Below, piece after piece: positions 21,600-33,181 of a stretch of DNA of 64,000 nt. Under the pieces are notes generated by a model. It was given only the letters and a program-made list of their open reading frames with translations. It had not been told where the DNA came from and made no database searches. Positions within the stretch are counted from its first letter, which is position 1. Each line of letters begins with the position of its first letter. Made by a program: the position numbers and the translations under genes. Source of the DNA: Pisaster brevispinus (Eukaryota; Echinodermata; Asteroidea; Forcipulatida; Asteriidae); NCBI GenBank assembly GCA_023634235.1, contig JAMKCF010000002.1:12464591-12528590 (forward strand), in the 5' to 3' direction.

Positions 21600-23900
21600 A
21601 TGAGCGTGCTTCATCAATTTTATGAAATTTTACAACTCCCGGTTTGACTGTGGCAAGAAACATTCCTCATGTCCAATGTTAAGGAAGAATCAAAAGTGGA
21701 TTGTTTTGTGCAGTATTTTGAGTTTTTGTATTTTTATTTTTTTAATGTAAATTCCTCGTCAAGAGGGAAATCCGCAGTTGTTGCCTAGAACTGCCTGCCA
21801 TTAGGGCCATCGAATCCAACATTGTGGATTGGTAATATGATAATACTAATAATATTAAAGTACTTTTTTTAGAAAAGAGTAAAATAGGTCATTTCCTCTA
21901 GTTTTCATTGAACTCACTGTACAAACAATTATATGGAAATGTCATCATATTCTATAAATGGTTCGTGCTCTAAAATGGCTGAAATCTTGGGTTTGAATCC
22001 CATCCGAGTAATATGCCTGAGGATTTTAACTTTATTCTTATTTTTTTAAATCAGGTCTCGGAGTCTGAAAAGTACTAAATATGCATTAATTAACACACAT
22101 CGTTGCATGGGTAAAACACATCTAAACTGAACATTTTTTATCCCCAATGCAAATTTAACATCTGTTAAAATGTTCTTGTTCTTTCAGAGATTTTCTGTAC
22201 GTTCACTTCGTGCTCACAAATATTATTAACAATTCTAAATGTGTTATATTATACGGAATTAGTAGAGCTGGCAAAATAGTCGCAGACAGCGTTCATGTTT
22301 TTGTGTGATCAACCACTTACATAAGAGAAAACCTGTGAAAATTTGGGCTTTATAATCCGTTTTGGGAGTCAGAACAAATAGTGAAAAACATTGTACAATT
22401 TTCAACATGTTACATTGTCCTTCATTTTGGTTGTAACAACCGAAGTCAGCTGGGGTGTCCCTTCAGCTGGGTTTGCTGCTGTTGTTGTTGTTTTTGTTTT
22501 GATTTTGATTTTGATTTTTTTTTTAGGGGGGTAGATACAGTTTTCTCGAGTATGACTTCATTTCAGAAAACAAATATGTCACAGAAAAAAATCAGTAAGC
22601 TTCCTCAGACTGAAATTAAACAATGATGTTTTTTATCCTTACCAATCCTTTAACATCTGGTCAAATGTTTTGGGGCAAGTTTGACCAGAATCAATGCCAA
22701 GAAACAAAACATGCGTAATTCACACTTGGGTTTTGACTGTTATGATAACATAATAATAGTTATAACAAAAATAACGTTTTACCTTTGTAAACCGATCATT
22801 TCATGGTACCCCCCCCCCATATCGATTAGTGTTTTAAACACCAACATAAATAAAACCAACAAACAAAGTCAATTTCAGGTAATTTCAACGACAAAATGGT
22901 GCAATTTCCCCAAATGACGTCATACATCCCACAATACTGCGTCTGCCATAACCAAATGTGTCCACTTGTTTTGCTCAAATGTATAATGAGCATAATGCAG
23001 TTAACCAATTAAGCTGTTTCCACTTGTGGTTCGGATCTTGACCACGCCTTGGCTGAAGTTTAGCCTCAACACCAAGGGGGCATCAATAATTGTAAACTTG
23101 ACTTGTAGAAAAAAAACTTAATTTCACCCCCTAATCATTCAATGAACACGCTGTAAAAACAAAATCTACAGGTGTTCACGTTTAGGGAACCAAACAGAAA
23201 CAAAAAACAAAATAATTTTTATGTTTGTGGTAAACCTTTAGGGGGTGTCATGGCTTTGGATGCTGAGGAGATTTTAGGAGATGAACTGCTATAAATCGAT
23301 TATGACTTTCAGCCAGTTTATAGATAACATGTCAAGTTCTGTGTATCATTATTGGTCATGCACATTTTGGCTACAAGATTTAGACCATTATGTCACTATG
23401 CTATCCAGAGATTGTATAATAAAATAGATTTATAGCGCTGCTATTTTACTGATTAAAGAGAGAAAGAAAAGATTAACAACTTTACGTCTCGAACGAAATT
23501 TTATGTGTAAAGAAAAAATAGACTACAGCTATACGTCTAAAAGTGTTTGTTATTAAATGAATTGAAATGGGTATGGTTGGAAGGATGTTTTAAAAGTAAA
23601 ATAGAATGATCCACAAAAATATGTAGGCTCTCATAATTTTGGTTTTTTTTTCTTGGTTTTTGAGAACCAACACCGTACGCCACTTTGTACTGTCAAAGAT
23701 TTGATCAATACATTTTTCTTTAAAACATATTTCCAACCAAATTAGTTTCAATTCATTTCTCAACAAACGCTTTTTATAGCCCAAATCGCCCAATCTAAGG
23801 CAACTTGTCCCTTTAAAGTCTTTCATAAACACCTGTGTGCATAAACTTTACAAACATATACTGACTGTGACTGCTGAGCGAAGACTCTTCTGTAATACAC
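21600..23900. other. Non-coding flank with inverted dispersed repeat
   Basis: 21600-21790 is the family upstream flank. 22270-22450 is an inverted copy of the dispersed block at 5.1 kb (CAAAATAGTCGCAGACAG, GTGTGATCAACCAC). 23300-23480 and 23830-23900 resemble the receptor 3' flank. No gene recognised. Confidence 0.5.
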
Positions 23901-23913
23901 ACTTTCGTCTTCT

Positions 23914-25625
23914 TTAAGGGGCGTGGCGGATACTCCCCTCTCTTAGGTTAACAGTTTCCTCGTTGACGATTCCAGCATAAAGAGTCTCCTCCTCTTCCGA
24001 GCTGACGATTCTTGGCGATCCTCGGGAGAGATCCAAGTCGGCGTAGATAAGCCCCTCGGCGTTCCTTAGTCTGGGGTCATCTTTAGCGGCGCCGTCTCCA
24101 TCACGGTCTGCTGTTTGCTCTGGTGGTCCGGACTTGGCTTCGGTCCTGGTGTGCTTTCGGGATTTGGAGAGATGGTACGGCGTGACGTGGGGAGGTTCCT
24201 TCCCAGTGGGTGTTTGGCCGGGTTTGCTTCCCGCTACCGGTGCAACCTTTACATCGGGGATGGTATCCCGTTGAATCTCATCCCTTCCCGCGTCCTCAGC
24301 CGTGATTACGTCACCCTTCGGCTCATCCTGTTCAGCTGCAATATTGGGGCGGCTTTTATCCACAAGAGCGTACACTGGATCAAGACGACGTAGTTTATAC
24401 CCACAGTCAAATGGTGTAGGTTCCTCCATAGACAGGGGTATGTCCTCATACACCTGTTCGCGGTGAACGTCTAATGGGTTTGACTCAACTGCCCCTTCCT
24501 CTCGTGGAGAACTCGTCGATGCCTTAGAACTCTCAGAAGCAGCATGCTTAGGTTGAGTTTCTACTAACTCAACGGCGTCCGCATCTCTCCTGTCACCATC
24601 TCGAGGATCGGGACGCTTTGATCGTGTCTTGTGTCGTCCTTTGAAGACGAGACAGTAGATGAGACATACGATGAGGAGTATCAAGAAGACTGCACCCACA
24701 CCCCCTCCGGCAAATAGGGCTGTGTTTCCGTTTCCTAGATGGTTGATCCCGGAATCAGGTTCCTCTTTGGTTTGGATGGATGGGGAATGAGGTTGTGAAT
24801 CACCATCCAAGGTCACTGCTGGAGTACGTGATCTGTCTTTGGTTGACGGTCCAGAGACAACAGAATCTCGATTATTTGTTATAAGATCGGGGTCGATAGT
24901 GGATTTTTCGGGTACGGTTGGTTTTGGTAGGATTTGGCGGTCGTTAACTCGAATTGTAAAGTTTTTACTTGTCTTGACTAATGTGTCTCCACTGTACGCA
25001 GCACAGGTTACATTATTATCATCCACAATTTTACGTATATTTTTAACTTCTAGAGTTGTACTGTCTGCGCCAAGCTCAAAGTGAAAGGAAGCCACATCCC
25101 AATATGTTATATCGAGTCCGTTTAATTTCCATTTATATGTCAAATGAGCTCCTTTTGCTGCTATAGTAAAACAGCTAAAGACAACGTTTTCCCCCTCAGT
25201 TATTTGGGAAGGATTTGTCTCAACCGTAATGTTGATCACTGATGAACGATAGTTGCGTTTTCAGAATCTACAGTTTTTGCCGATTCCTCAGAGCGACTAC
25301 TAATCTTGCATCTGTATTTGCGACGATCAGCAAGTTCAACTCCGCTGATATTGAGATTCCAGTTGGAACCACCAGATATTGAAAACCTGTCTATTAAATG
25401 ATCATACACTGAGGCACATGAACTAATCAGTTCATATTTGTCATTTATCAGACGATACCAAGAAACCGTACACGGCTCGCGTGTACACTCGTCAAAGTCA
25501 GTTGGACAAGTAAGAGTCGCGGTAGTTCCCACTTCGGCCACGACATCCCTTGGCTGACCCGTGAGTTCACACGCTCTGCCTCCATAAGACAACAAAGAAA
25601 ACACTGCGACAGCTACGAGGAACAT
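23914..25625 (-). pseudogene. Full-length long-tailed Ig receptor broken by a 4-bp deletion, copy E
   Basis: From ATG at 25625 the frame covers the leader and all of Ig1 (to ENATIV), then hits a stop near 25236. Compared with copy A, four bases (GTAT on the plus strand) are missing next to 25244. After the shift the other frame is fully open to the stop at 23914: Ig2 with C and W conserved, stalk, uncharged TM (FLILLIVCLIYCLVF), and a long tail with QVYEDI, PVYALV, the ITIM LIYADL and TLYAGI. With a single lesion in an otherwise intact gene, this may be a young pseudogene, a segregating null allele or an assembly error. Its Ig2 is copy A-like while its tail is nearly the same as copy B's. Confidence 0.85.
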
Positions 25626-25707
25626 CTCTGCTGTGTTAAACTCGTTTTGTTGACTTAAAAAATATCGAATTGTTGAACTTTTTGACAATTTGCTTCCACT
25701 AACGAAG

Positions 25708-25715
25708 TGACGTCA
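25708..25715. promoter_or_regulatory. CRE/ATF palindrome upstream of copy E
   Basis: TGACGTCA 83 bp upstream of the ATG at 25625. Confidence 0.45.
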
Positions 25716-27164
25716 TCAGACAACAGGGGTCTTAAGTTAGTCAGATTAAATGAACTAATTTTTACAGAGTTGTATAATCAATTTTTTTTAAATTCTTCAA
25801 CTCCCGGTTCGACCGTGGCAAGAACAGTTCCTCATGTCCAATGTTAATGAAACATCAATGGTGGATTGTTTTATACAGTATTTGAGTTTGTTTTTATATT
25901 TTGCTTGTCTGACTTCCTCGTCAAGAAGGAAATCCGTAATTGGTTCAATGCCCCGCTTCTCGGTATGTCGAGCCAGGTGTGACCCACAAAAAATAACGAA
26001 TAGTGTTAGTAAAAGGAAAGTCAAATCATTCTTTTGGGAGAGTTAAGTATTTCCTCATAGTTTCCAATAAATCACACAATGTGCGAGTCCTGTAAGTACT
26101 CAAACATTTAGGGGATTATTTCTCCCCCACGTACACTGCTTTAAGGCTGCATGGCCCAGTTAATGTCAAAAGACATTTTTATCTGAACGAATTTTGACAG
26201 ATGATGCTGTTTCAAGAAGAAAAATCGACAAAAACTTCTGCATTTGCCGCAGACAAAACACATGTAACATCCACAGTATGTAATGCATGGCTGATGAATG
26301 TGGTTTAATGTCGGGGTCCCAACATAAATTCTATTTGAGTTTTTTTTAATCCTGCGATGACGCACCCCTGTCAAATACCACACGACTGCCATTGGTTACT
26401 GCAGCGTGCAGTACGTTGTATATTTCTCATTTTTAATGTTCATTTCATACCTTTCCAGACAGTGAAGAGATAGTAATGCAAAAAAACCTTTCCAGACGTT
26501 GAGAAGATAGTTTGGCAGTTATTGTTTAATTGTTGTTGTTAACTATTATGTTTTTACACTGTGAAACCAAAGCCTATTTTAAGTGTTTTCTCACTGGAGA
26601 TTCCGAGTGCACATAAGTCATTATTGCCTAAAGGGTCGCAGACCATAAGTGTGCCTGTCTGAAGATAGAACTTGTAGGGTTTCACCTGTTTTTGCAAAAA
26701 CACTTAACGAGGAATTAACTAAAATGTGTTTTCGGCTGCAGTTAACCAGTAGGCCATCGGAGGGGTACCACTTATCATCGGCAAATTGGATCTTGCAATA
26801 CCTTAAATGAAAGCTTGTAAGTTTTCCGAATCTGTACCAACAGACATTTTAAATTTAAAAAAAATGTCCAGTTAAACCGGCCAAAACTGAAGCTACATCT
26901 TCAATGTATATAAATAAAACAACATCGCGCACTTACACGATCATTGCGCACGAGTCTTGCAATGGTTCATCATCATTCTATTAGCAGTTCATACTTGTCA
27001 GGGACTTTGTGCACATCATTTTGTAACGGGTTCTTCCTATTATTAAAGTAAAAACATTTGGTAAAATGTGTTGAGGCATTCTTTTTTAGAACCAAGATAA
27101 TTTGCAAAGAAACAAAATATCTGAAAGACTGTATGTGTCTTTCTGCGACCGGCTCTAGTTTTTC
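25716..27164. repeat. Upstream flank of copy E, paralogous to copy A flank
   Basis: Blocks match 1203-2090: TTCGACCGTGGCAAGAA, GGCCATCGGAGGGGTACCAC, TTGGATCTTGCAATACCTTAA. An extra stretch at 26400-26640 is unmatched. No gene. Confidence 0.6.
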
Positions 27165-27445
27165 TACAGAGCCGAGAACCGAGTTGAAATAAAGCATCAT
27201 GTTAATTAAAAAATCCTCCACGCCGATCGCATCAGCTTGCGCGTCTGCAGTAGTAGTGTCACATACACCAACCTCCATGCTGACACACAGCATGCAATCC
27301 ACGCCTGATCGATCATGGAGTCCCGTTGAGCTCTACGGGCGATCCCAACTACAGTTGGGACGCCCCAACTTTAACACTCAAGTTGGGACCAGTTCCAACT
27401 ATAGTTGGGGCAATTGTCAAGTTGGGACGGAAAGGTCATGGTAGT
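27165..27445 (+). mobile_element. Element with CCCAACTATAGTTGGGA-type palindromes (copy 1)
   Basis: A GCCGAGAACCGAGTTGAAAT start, CGCCGATCGCATCAG, then two palindrome-like motifs (27345-27362, 27389-27406) around AACTTTAACACTCAAGTTGGG, ending CAAGTTGGGACGGA. A fuller copy lies at 53600-53810 and an inverted one at 53060-53255. No coding capacity; non-autonomous element inferred. Confidence 0.6.
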
Positions 27446-27514
27446 TGTTACTCCGTCCTAGATAGAACCACAACTCGAGGTTCTATGAGTAGGTGGTTGT
27501 GTGGTACACCACCA

Positions 27515-27707
27515 GGGCCCAATTTCATAGAGCTGCTTAAGCACACAAATTTGCTAAGCACGATAAAATGTTGCTTACCAAAATAAGGTTACCAGCCAAA
27601 CTACCATGTCCTGTGTACAATTTGTGACTGGTATCCTGCTCATTTCTGCTTAGCAGGAAATTGTTAAGCATTATTTTCTGCTTAAGCAGCTCTATGAAAT
27701 TGGGCCC
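27515..27707. mobile_element. Hairpin MITE, GGGCCCAATTTCATAG family, short form
   Basis: 193 bp with perfect-looking inverted ends (GGGCCCAATTTCATAGAGCT...AGCTCTATGAAATTGGGCCC) and internal CTTAGCAGGAAATTGTTAAGCA. Other short copies: 32944-33107, 51395-51589, about 62840-63014. Confidence 0.8.
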
Positions 27708-27728
27708 AGGGGACAAAATACCCTTCTT

Positions 27729-27902
27729 ATAGACCTTATGCACATGACGTCATTTCAGTAGGGCGCCCTCACCTAGAGGTCAAAAGGAGGTTGTTCATTG
27801 GCCAATCCTGTGCGCCGCGCGTACAAATCTGTGCGATTCGATTGTTTCGTCACCGTTTTACCTCTAAGATGGCGGCTGGATGACGTCAATGCATAAGGTC
27901 TA
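27729..27902. mobile_element. MITE with CRE-bearing inverted ends and a YY1-like motif
   Basis: The ends are TAGACCTTATGCACATGACG and the inverted form CGTCAATGCATAAGGTCTA. Each end carries TGACGTCA (27745-27752, 27881-27888). AAGATGGCGGC at 27866-27876 matches the YY1 consensus. A diverged relative without clear ends is at about 49065-49180. It could carry promoter-like sites to new places. Confidence 0.65.
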
Positions 27903-30742
27903 TTGTGACATCGGCGACACCTCGAACTTCAAACACGCTACAGAATGTAATCAAAAGGTTAGGAGCAAGACAAATATGTTCAAACTATTGAAAGCATTGT
28001 TTTGGGAGGAGTTTTTTTGTCACTCCCCTGCTTAGTCACTTAAGTTATAGCATGCTTTTAACATTGTGTATGTGCTTAGTTAGATGCTTAGTAGGTGCTT
28101 GGTTGTGGCCCATTTGGAGATTTGGACCACTGCACTGCCACTTTGTCTACTTTACATGCTTAAAGTTAGGTCAAATTCTTATGCACCTGTCCAGAAAGGT
28201 TGACAGGATTTATACAGTAAATTTTTTATTTAGATTTCATATTTGTTTTGGTAATAATTATAGTACATTTTCCAATGCAGGAAGTTCAGAATAATTTCAC
28301 ATATACTACGTACACTAAAAACAGAGGAGAGAGTCTTTAAGGACTGGCTGCAGTTGAACCCTGCTCTATACACCCTGTACTTATGGGGCTTGGTTTAACT
28401 CCTCCCCCTATAGTATTCACAATACTTTCGTGTCTTCATTGTAGGCTTGTAATGTCAGGAGTTCTTTGGAGGATTTTAGGGGGGGGGGTACTTCTCTACA
28501 AGAAGAAAACAATTACTCTGCTTTATATCGGGCATGTGTTATCCCATAATAATGCATTCGGCATCAACTGTTTGCCCGGCTTTAGGGGTAATTATGGAAA
28601 TGTCCCAATGCATAATCTCCAGAAGTTGGATGCAAACATACAGGTGCTCGTGGTATAGCTCAATGTGCAGACTAAAAAAATTCACTTCTTGATGAACTGA
28701 GCAGCTTGAAAGCAGTGGCCAAAAAATATGGCACAAATTATTCGGATGATTACTTCTCAAGAAGTCCATGCAGCTTGGGTCATTGGTTATGAAGGTAGTA
28801 GCTGACACTTAATTCTAATTAGTTTGACTATAGAGCAAGGACAGTGGTTTGCCTTGGGGTTTCTTTTGTTTTGTTTTGTTGTTTTTTTACAGCTGGCTTT
28901 CTTTTAGTATACTTTGTATAAAGCAGGCGGGTTTTATATAGGTCCCTTTTTTATGTGTTTGTGAGTTATAGCTGACATTAAGATCCACAGTGGGGATGGA
29001 GCCCATGGGCTTTTTACCTGGGCCATGGGGGCGTTTGGCGTTAGTGGCAAAGGCCAACTGCTGTTGTTCCCATATGGGACCCATATTGGTTTAGGTTATG
29101 AGGATCGTTCCCATATGGGTAGCATATGGGCCATTGTGGGCAGAATCTACAATGTGCAAAGACCTGGGCAGGTCCATGTGGCTAGAAAATGCATCAGCTC
29201 ATTTTGGGTATCAGGGGAAAATCCTACTCCTAGGCTAGCCCATAATGGGCAGAATCTGCAATGTCCCATAAATAAGTATTGTAAGCCAAGATTCTGGCTT
29301 TATTATCCCGCAATGGCCCCCAAACAATTATTAGCTAGCCACCTTTCACCATGAATTTTATCGATACTCTCAGGGCATCGTCCTACACATGTTGCCTACA
29401 ATTCTCACAAAATTCGGTCCAAAACTTATTTCATGAGCGGCCAAAGGAGTCGGGCCAAAGACGCCGATACCCGGAAACTGGAAACAATTTTGCTGAGAAT
29501 CTGTTAACAAATTCAATATTTTGCAATCGTTGTCAGCGATCTAAGCTCAGGTCTTTGTGTGCCGTGGGCTGTATTTGGGGAATGTGGCACATTTCCAAAA
29601 TCCATCTGTCAGAACTAAAAACCTGTCAAATTAAAGGATACAATGAGTATAAGAAATGTCCACTCTGACAAATAATCCTTCTTTCAGAGGTTTATTTTCC
29701 ACAAAGTCTCACATCAAAATTATCGTTTACACAAGTGTATACACTGGTCATAAAAACCTAAGTTCAAATTAGCTCTTGTAATTTACAATCGCTTCATTTT
29801 TGGCACGTGTGTCAAGTGTTTAGAAAATTATTGGTGGCTATACAGACATTCGTAATGAAAGACTTGACTCGTATCGTGGGAGATGAGTGGTGGTTGTGAA
29901 GGCGGATTGCTCATCCTAAGCAATCTAGCTTGTATCATAGTATAGATTTACTGAATATTCATAGTTGGGCTACTGCAATATATGCAAATTTTGTAGGATT
30001 AACAGGCTGGCCCATCCAGCCTTTTAATAATTAGCTTATTCAGTCACTCTCTGTCCTTGCTCCTAAATCCATGATGGGTTTGTTTGTTCAAGGTATCATA
30101 TGAAAGCTACTAACGTCTCCTACTCCATAAAAGTAGCAGTTTTAAACATTTAAATAAACTGTTCACAAATGCATCTTATCTTTCCTATGACCGCAAAGTC
30201 TGTGGTTTCTGGGTTATGTAATTGGAAGTAAAGACTGAATTACATTAATACTATTAATTACATTAATTATTTTATAACTGACTGACGTAAATTGTACTTT
30301 AGTTATTGTGGTATTGTAAATGGATTTCCTGTAATTGATAATACAGGTAAATTGACAAACATAATTTAGTTGAATTTAACTGTTTTATAATGAAAAAAAT
30401 TCACTGAACATTTTTGTATAGCTACAAATGAAGAACAGATGTACACTGAATAGTACACTCATAACACAAAATGGTTTTTTTTTTCTCTCTTTTTCTCCCC
30501 ACCAAAACAGGACCTTTTTATGAGAGTTTTGGATGTTTTGTTCATTGAAGTCGACAGAATTGGAGTTTTACTCATCAGTAAACAAACAAACAAAAAACAA
30601 TCATAAACAATTGTTTGCCTGTTATATTTTGATTAACGTGTTCATGTGTTTTGTTTTGTTTTCCATGTGCAGCATTCGCAAATGGTGAGCAACCACTGGA
30701 AGAAACATACTTTTCCAGACACAAATCTGCCCCAGAGTTATT
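27903..30742. other. Non-coding stretch with CATATGGG-rich repeat
   Basis: No gene supported. 29000-29310 contains repeated CCCATATGGG-like palindromes and a duplicated GGGCAGAATCTNCAATGT, a pattern of dispersed repeats. The rest is AT-rich with a few poly-T or poly-G runs. Confidence 0.45.
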
Positions 30743-32160
30743 CAGGTACAATTGTTGTCTCTCTAGCATGCCTAGATGAGGAGTTATTCCCAATCTTAGC
30801 CAAGATTTTATTTCGGACCTTTCTGTACCGGCATTTTCTCACTGGCGATGACGTAGGCATGTTATACAGTGGTGTTTCGGGCAGGCCTACTTCCAGGCCG
30901 CTCAGCTCGCCTACAAAATCGTCAGCTCAACAAAACTCACGGAAGAGAGAGCCCTTGAGACGAGCTTTCCAATGGTGTAAAACTTGTGCATATCCAGTAT
31001 TATTCTGAGGGTGATGCGACCGTCCTTACTTTTTCTTTGTTTCTTTGACAGAACTGTGTACAGAAATCCCATTGAAGATGCTTTTGAGGTGCGTTCAGGG
31101 TAGCCCCATATGCTGGTCATTTCCGGTATGAAGCTTACCCGATGCTACCCTAAAAATTTAATTTTCGAATGCAGGGATATCCAAGGAAGAGTCAGGTACA
31201 ATTTTTTTCTCTCTAGCATGCCTAGATCAGAAGTTATTCCCAAGCTTAGCGCAGAATTTATTTCGGCCCTTTCTGTACCGGCAGTTTCTCACTGGCGATG
31301 ACGCAGGCATGTAATACAGTGATGTTTCGGGCAGGCCTACTTCCAGGCCGCTCAGCTCTCCTAAAAAATTGTCAGAACAACGAAACTCATGGAAGAGAGA
31401 GCCTTTGAAACGCGCTTGCTGATGGTGTACAACTTGTGCATATCCAGTATTATTCTGAGGGTGATTTGACCGTCCTTACTTTGTCTTTGTTTCTTTGAGA
31501 GCTCTGTGTACAAAAATCCCATTGGAAATGCTTTTGAGGAGCGTTCGGAGTAGCCCCACTTGCTGGTCAATTCCGGTATAAAGCTTGCCCGATGCGACCC
31601 TTAAAGTTTGATTTTCGAATGCATGGATATCCAGGGAAGAGTCAGGTACAAATTTTGTCTCTCTAGCATGCCTAGATTGGGAGTCATTCCCAAGCTTAGC
31701 GCAAAATTTATTTCGGACCTTTCTGTGCCGGCATTTTCTTACTCACGAAGACGTAGGCATGAAATAGAGCGGTGTCTCGGGCAGCCCTACTTCCAGGCCG
31801 CTCACTTCGCTTAAAAAAATTGACAGCTAAAAGAAACTCACACGGGAGAGCCCTTGAGACGAGCTTTCCAATGGTGATACTCCATGGCTATTTTCCCGCC
31901 TACAAAATCGTTACAGACATGAAACCACGACGAGGTGAGAGCTCTTAAAACAGGCTTTCCATTGATCGAAAATTTGTGCAGATCAGATTTTATTCTGTGT
32001 GATTTGACCGTCCTTGTATTCTGTTTCTCTCTTTTGCAAAGAGTGGCCCCTAAACTAAAATGTTTAGATGCAGGAATACCTAAAGCACAAACAGGTACAC
32101 TTTTCTTCTGTCTAGCATGCCTAGTTCAGGAGTTATCGTCAAACTTAGCGTAGGTTTTGT
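30743..32160 (+). repeat. Four 450-bp tandem units with splice-site-like segments
   Basis: CAG/GTACA followed by CTCTAGCATGCCTAG recurs at 30746, 31196, 31646 and 32095 (spacing 450, 450, 449). Each unit also has TTTCTGTACCGGCATTTTCTCAC and GGCAGGCCTACTTCCAGGCC, and units 1-3 have TTTCTTTGACAG-like tracts. In units 2 and 4 a 21-nt open segment lies between GCAG and GT (GGATATCCAAGG..., GAATACCTAAAG...); unit 3 has lost its AG. A second AG/GT-bounded segment in the first unit encodes TVYRNPIEDAFE. These may be duplicated small exons or chance matches. The unit array ends at the receptor fragment at 32.2 kb. Confidence 0.65.
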
Positions 32161-32214
32161 TTCAAAATATGTTTTAGTCCGGAAATTTCGCTGCTGTTGA
32201 TACCCAAGCCCACG

Positions 32215-32383
32215 CTGCCAAAAACCGTACACTTTCATGTGTACACTTGTCAAAGTCAGTTGGACAAGTAAGAGTCGCGGTAGTTCCTACTTCGGTCACG
32301 ACATCGTTTGGTTGACCCGTGAGTTCACACGCTCTGCCTCCATAAGACAACAAAGAAAACACTGCGACAGCTACGAGGAACAT
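32215..32383 (-). pseudogene. Ig receptor fragment: leader and start of Ig1, copy at 32.4 kb
   Basis: From ATG at 32383: family leader, CELTGQPNDVVTEVGTTATL, then TCPTDFDKCTHES, after which homology stops at about 32215 and the frame closes at 32174. Its upstream region (32415-32900) differs from the CRE-bearing type of the other copies and matches 16782-17280. No TGACGTCA is seen at the usual distance. It is the most upstream copy, nearest DNAJC11. Confidence 0.8.
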
Positions 32384-32943
32384 CTTCACTTGCTGCTGTG
32401 TTAAGCTCTTACCCAGTTTTGAGTATTTGTTGACTTGAAAAGCGTCTTCTTTTTTGAACTCGTGGACCAGTCGCTTTTAGTGGCGAGGTGATCTCATCAG
32501 ATGGAAGAGGTCTTTTTAGTCGGGATTAAAAGTGCTGCACTCACTGCATAAGACTATACAACGCCCAGTTTGACCGTGCCAAAAAGCAGTCCTAATATCA
32601 AATTGTTAAGGAAGTACCAATAGGGAAACTTTTTCAACAAATTAATAAGTTTAACTTTTGAGACTGATTTATTTTTGGTTGACTGATTTCATCAAGGGGG
32701 AAATCCGTAGTTGGTCTCATGCACTCCAAGTATATCGAGCCAAAAACTTGTTATGGCAAAACAAAAATTGTTGCTTTAAAAAGGGTTGATACGAAAAGTG
32801 CGTGCAGAAAACTTTCAAGTTGGCTCTGACCAGTGCATGGATCGAACTTCCGCATCGTGGAGCTCACTGTTAAAAACGTATTGTTTTTGTACGATGGATG
32901 GCACAAATTCCACATAAAAAAATTATCACAAAACTCAAGTTCT

Positions 32944-33107
32944 GGGCCCGATATCTTGGAGCAAAGCTAAGCAAAACATAATTTATGCTTACCAGAATAC
33001 GGATACCAACCAAAATATCATGTCACATGTACATCCTGCTCATTTCTGCTTAGCAGGAAATTGTTAATCAGTTTTGTCTGCTTAAAGCTGCTCCATGAAA
33101 TTGGGCG
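32944..33107. mobile_element. Hairpin MITE, GGGCCC family, short form (decayed left end)
   Basis: Starts GGGCCCGATATCTTGGAGCA, has CTTAGCAGGAAATTGTTAA inside, ends GCTCCATGAAATTGGGC. Confidence 0.65.
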
Positions 33108-33181
33108 CTTGTATAGGATGAGTCATAAGAGTGTGAGTTTGAGTTCCCTGGCTGTGACAGATATGTCCTTTAATAGTGATA

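Noticed and set aside
29025..29354. 109-aa ORF MGAFGVSGKGQLLLFPYGTH...
   Set aside because: It sits in a CCCATATGGG-rich repeat with no recognised domain and no splice or promoter support.
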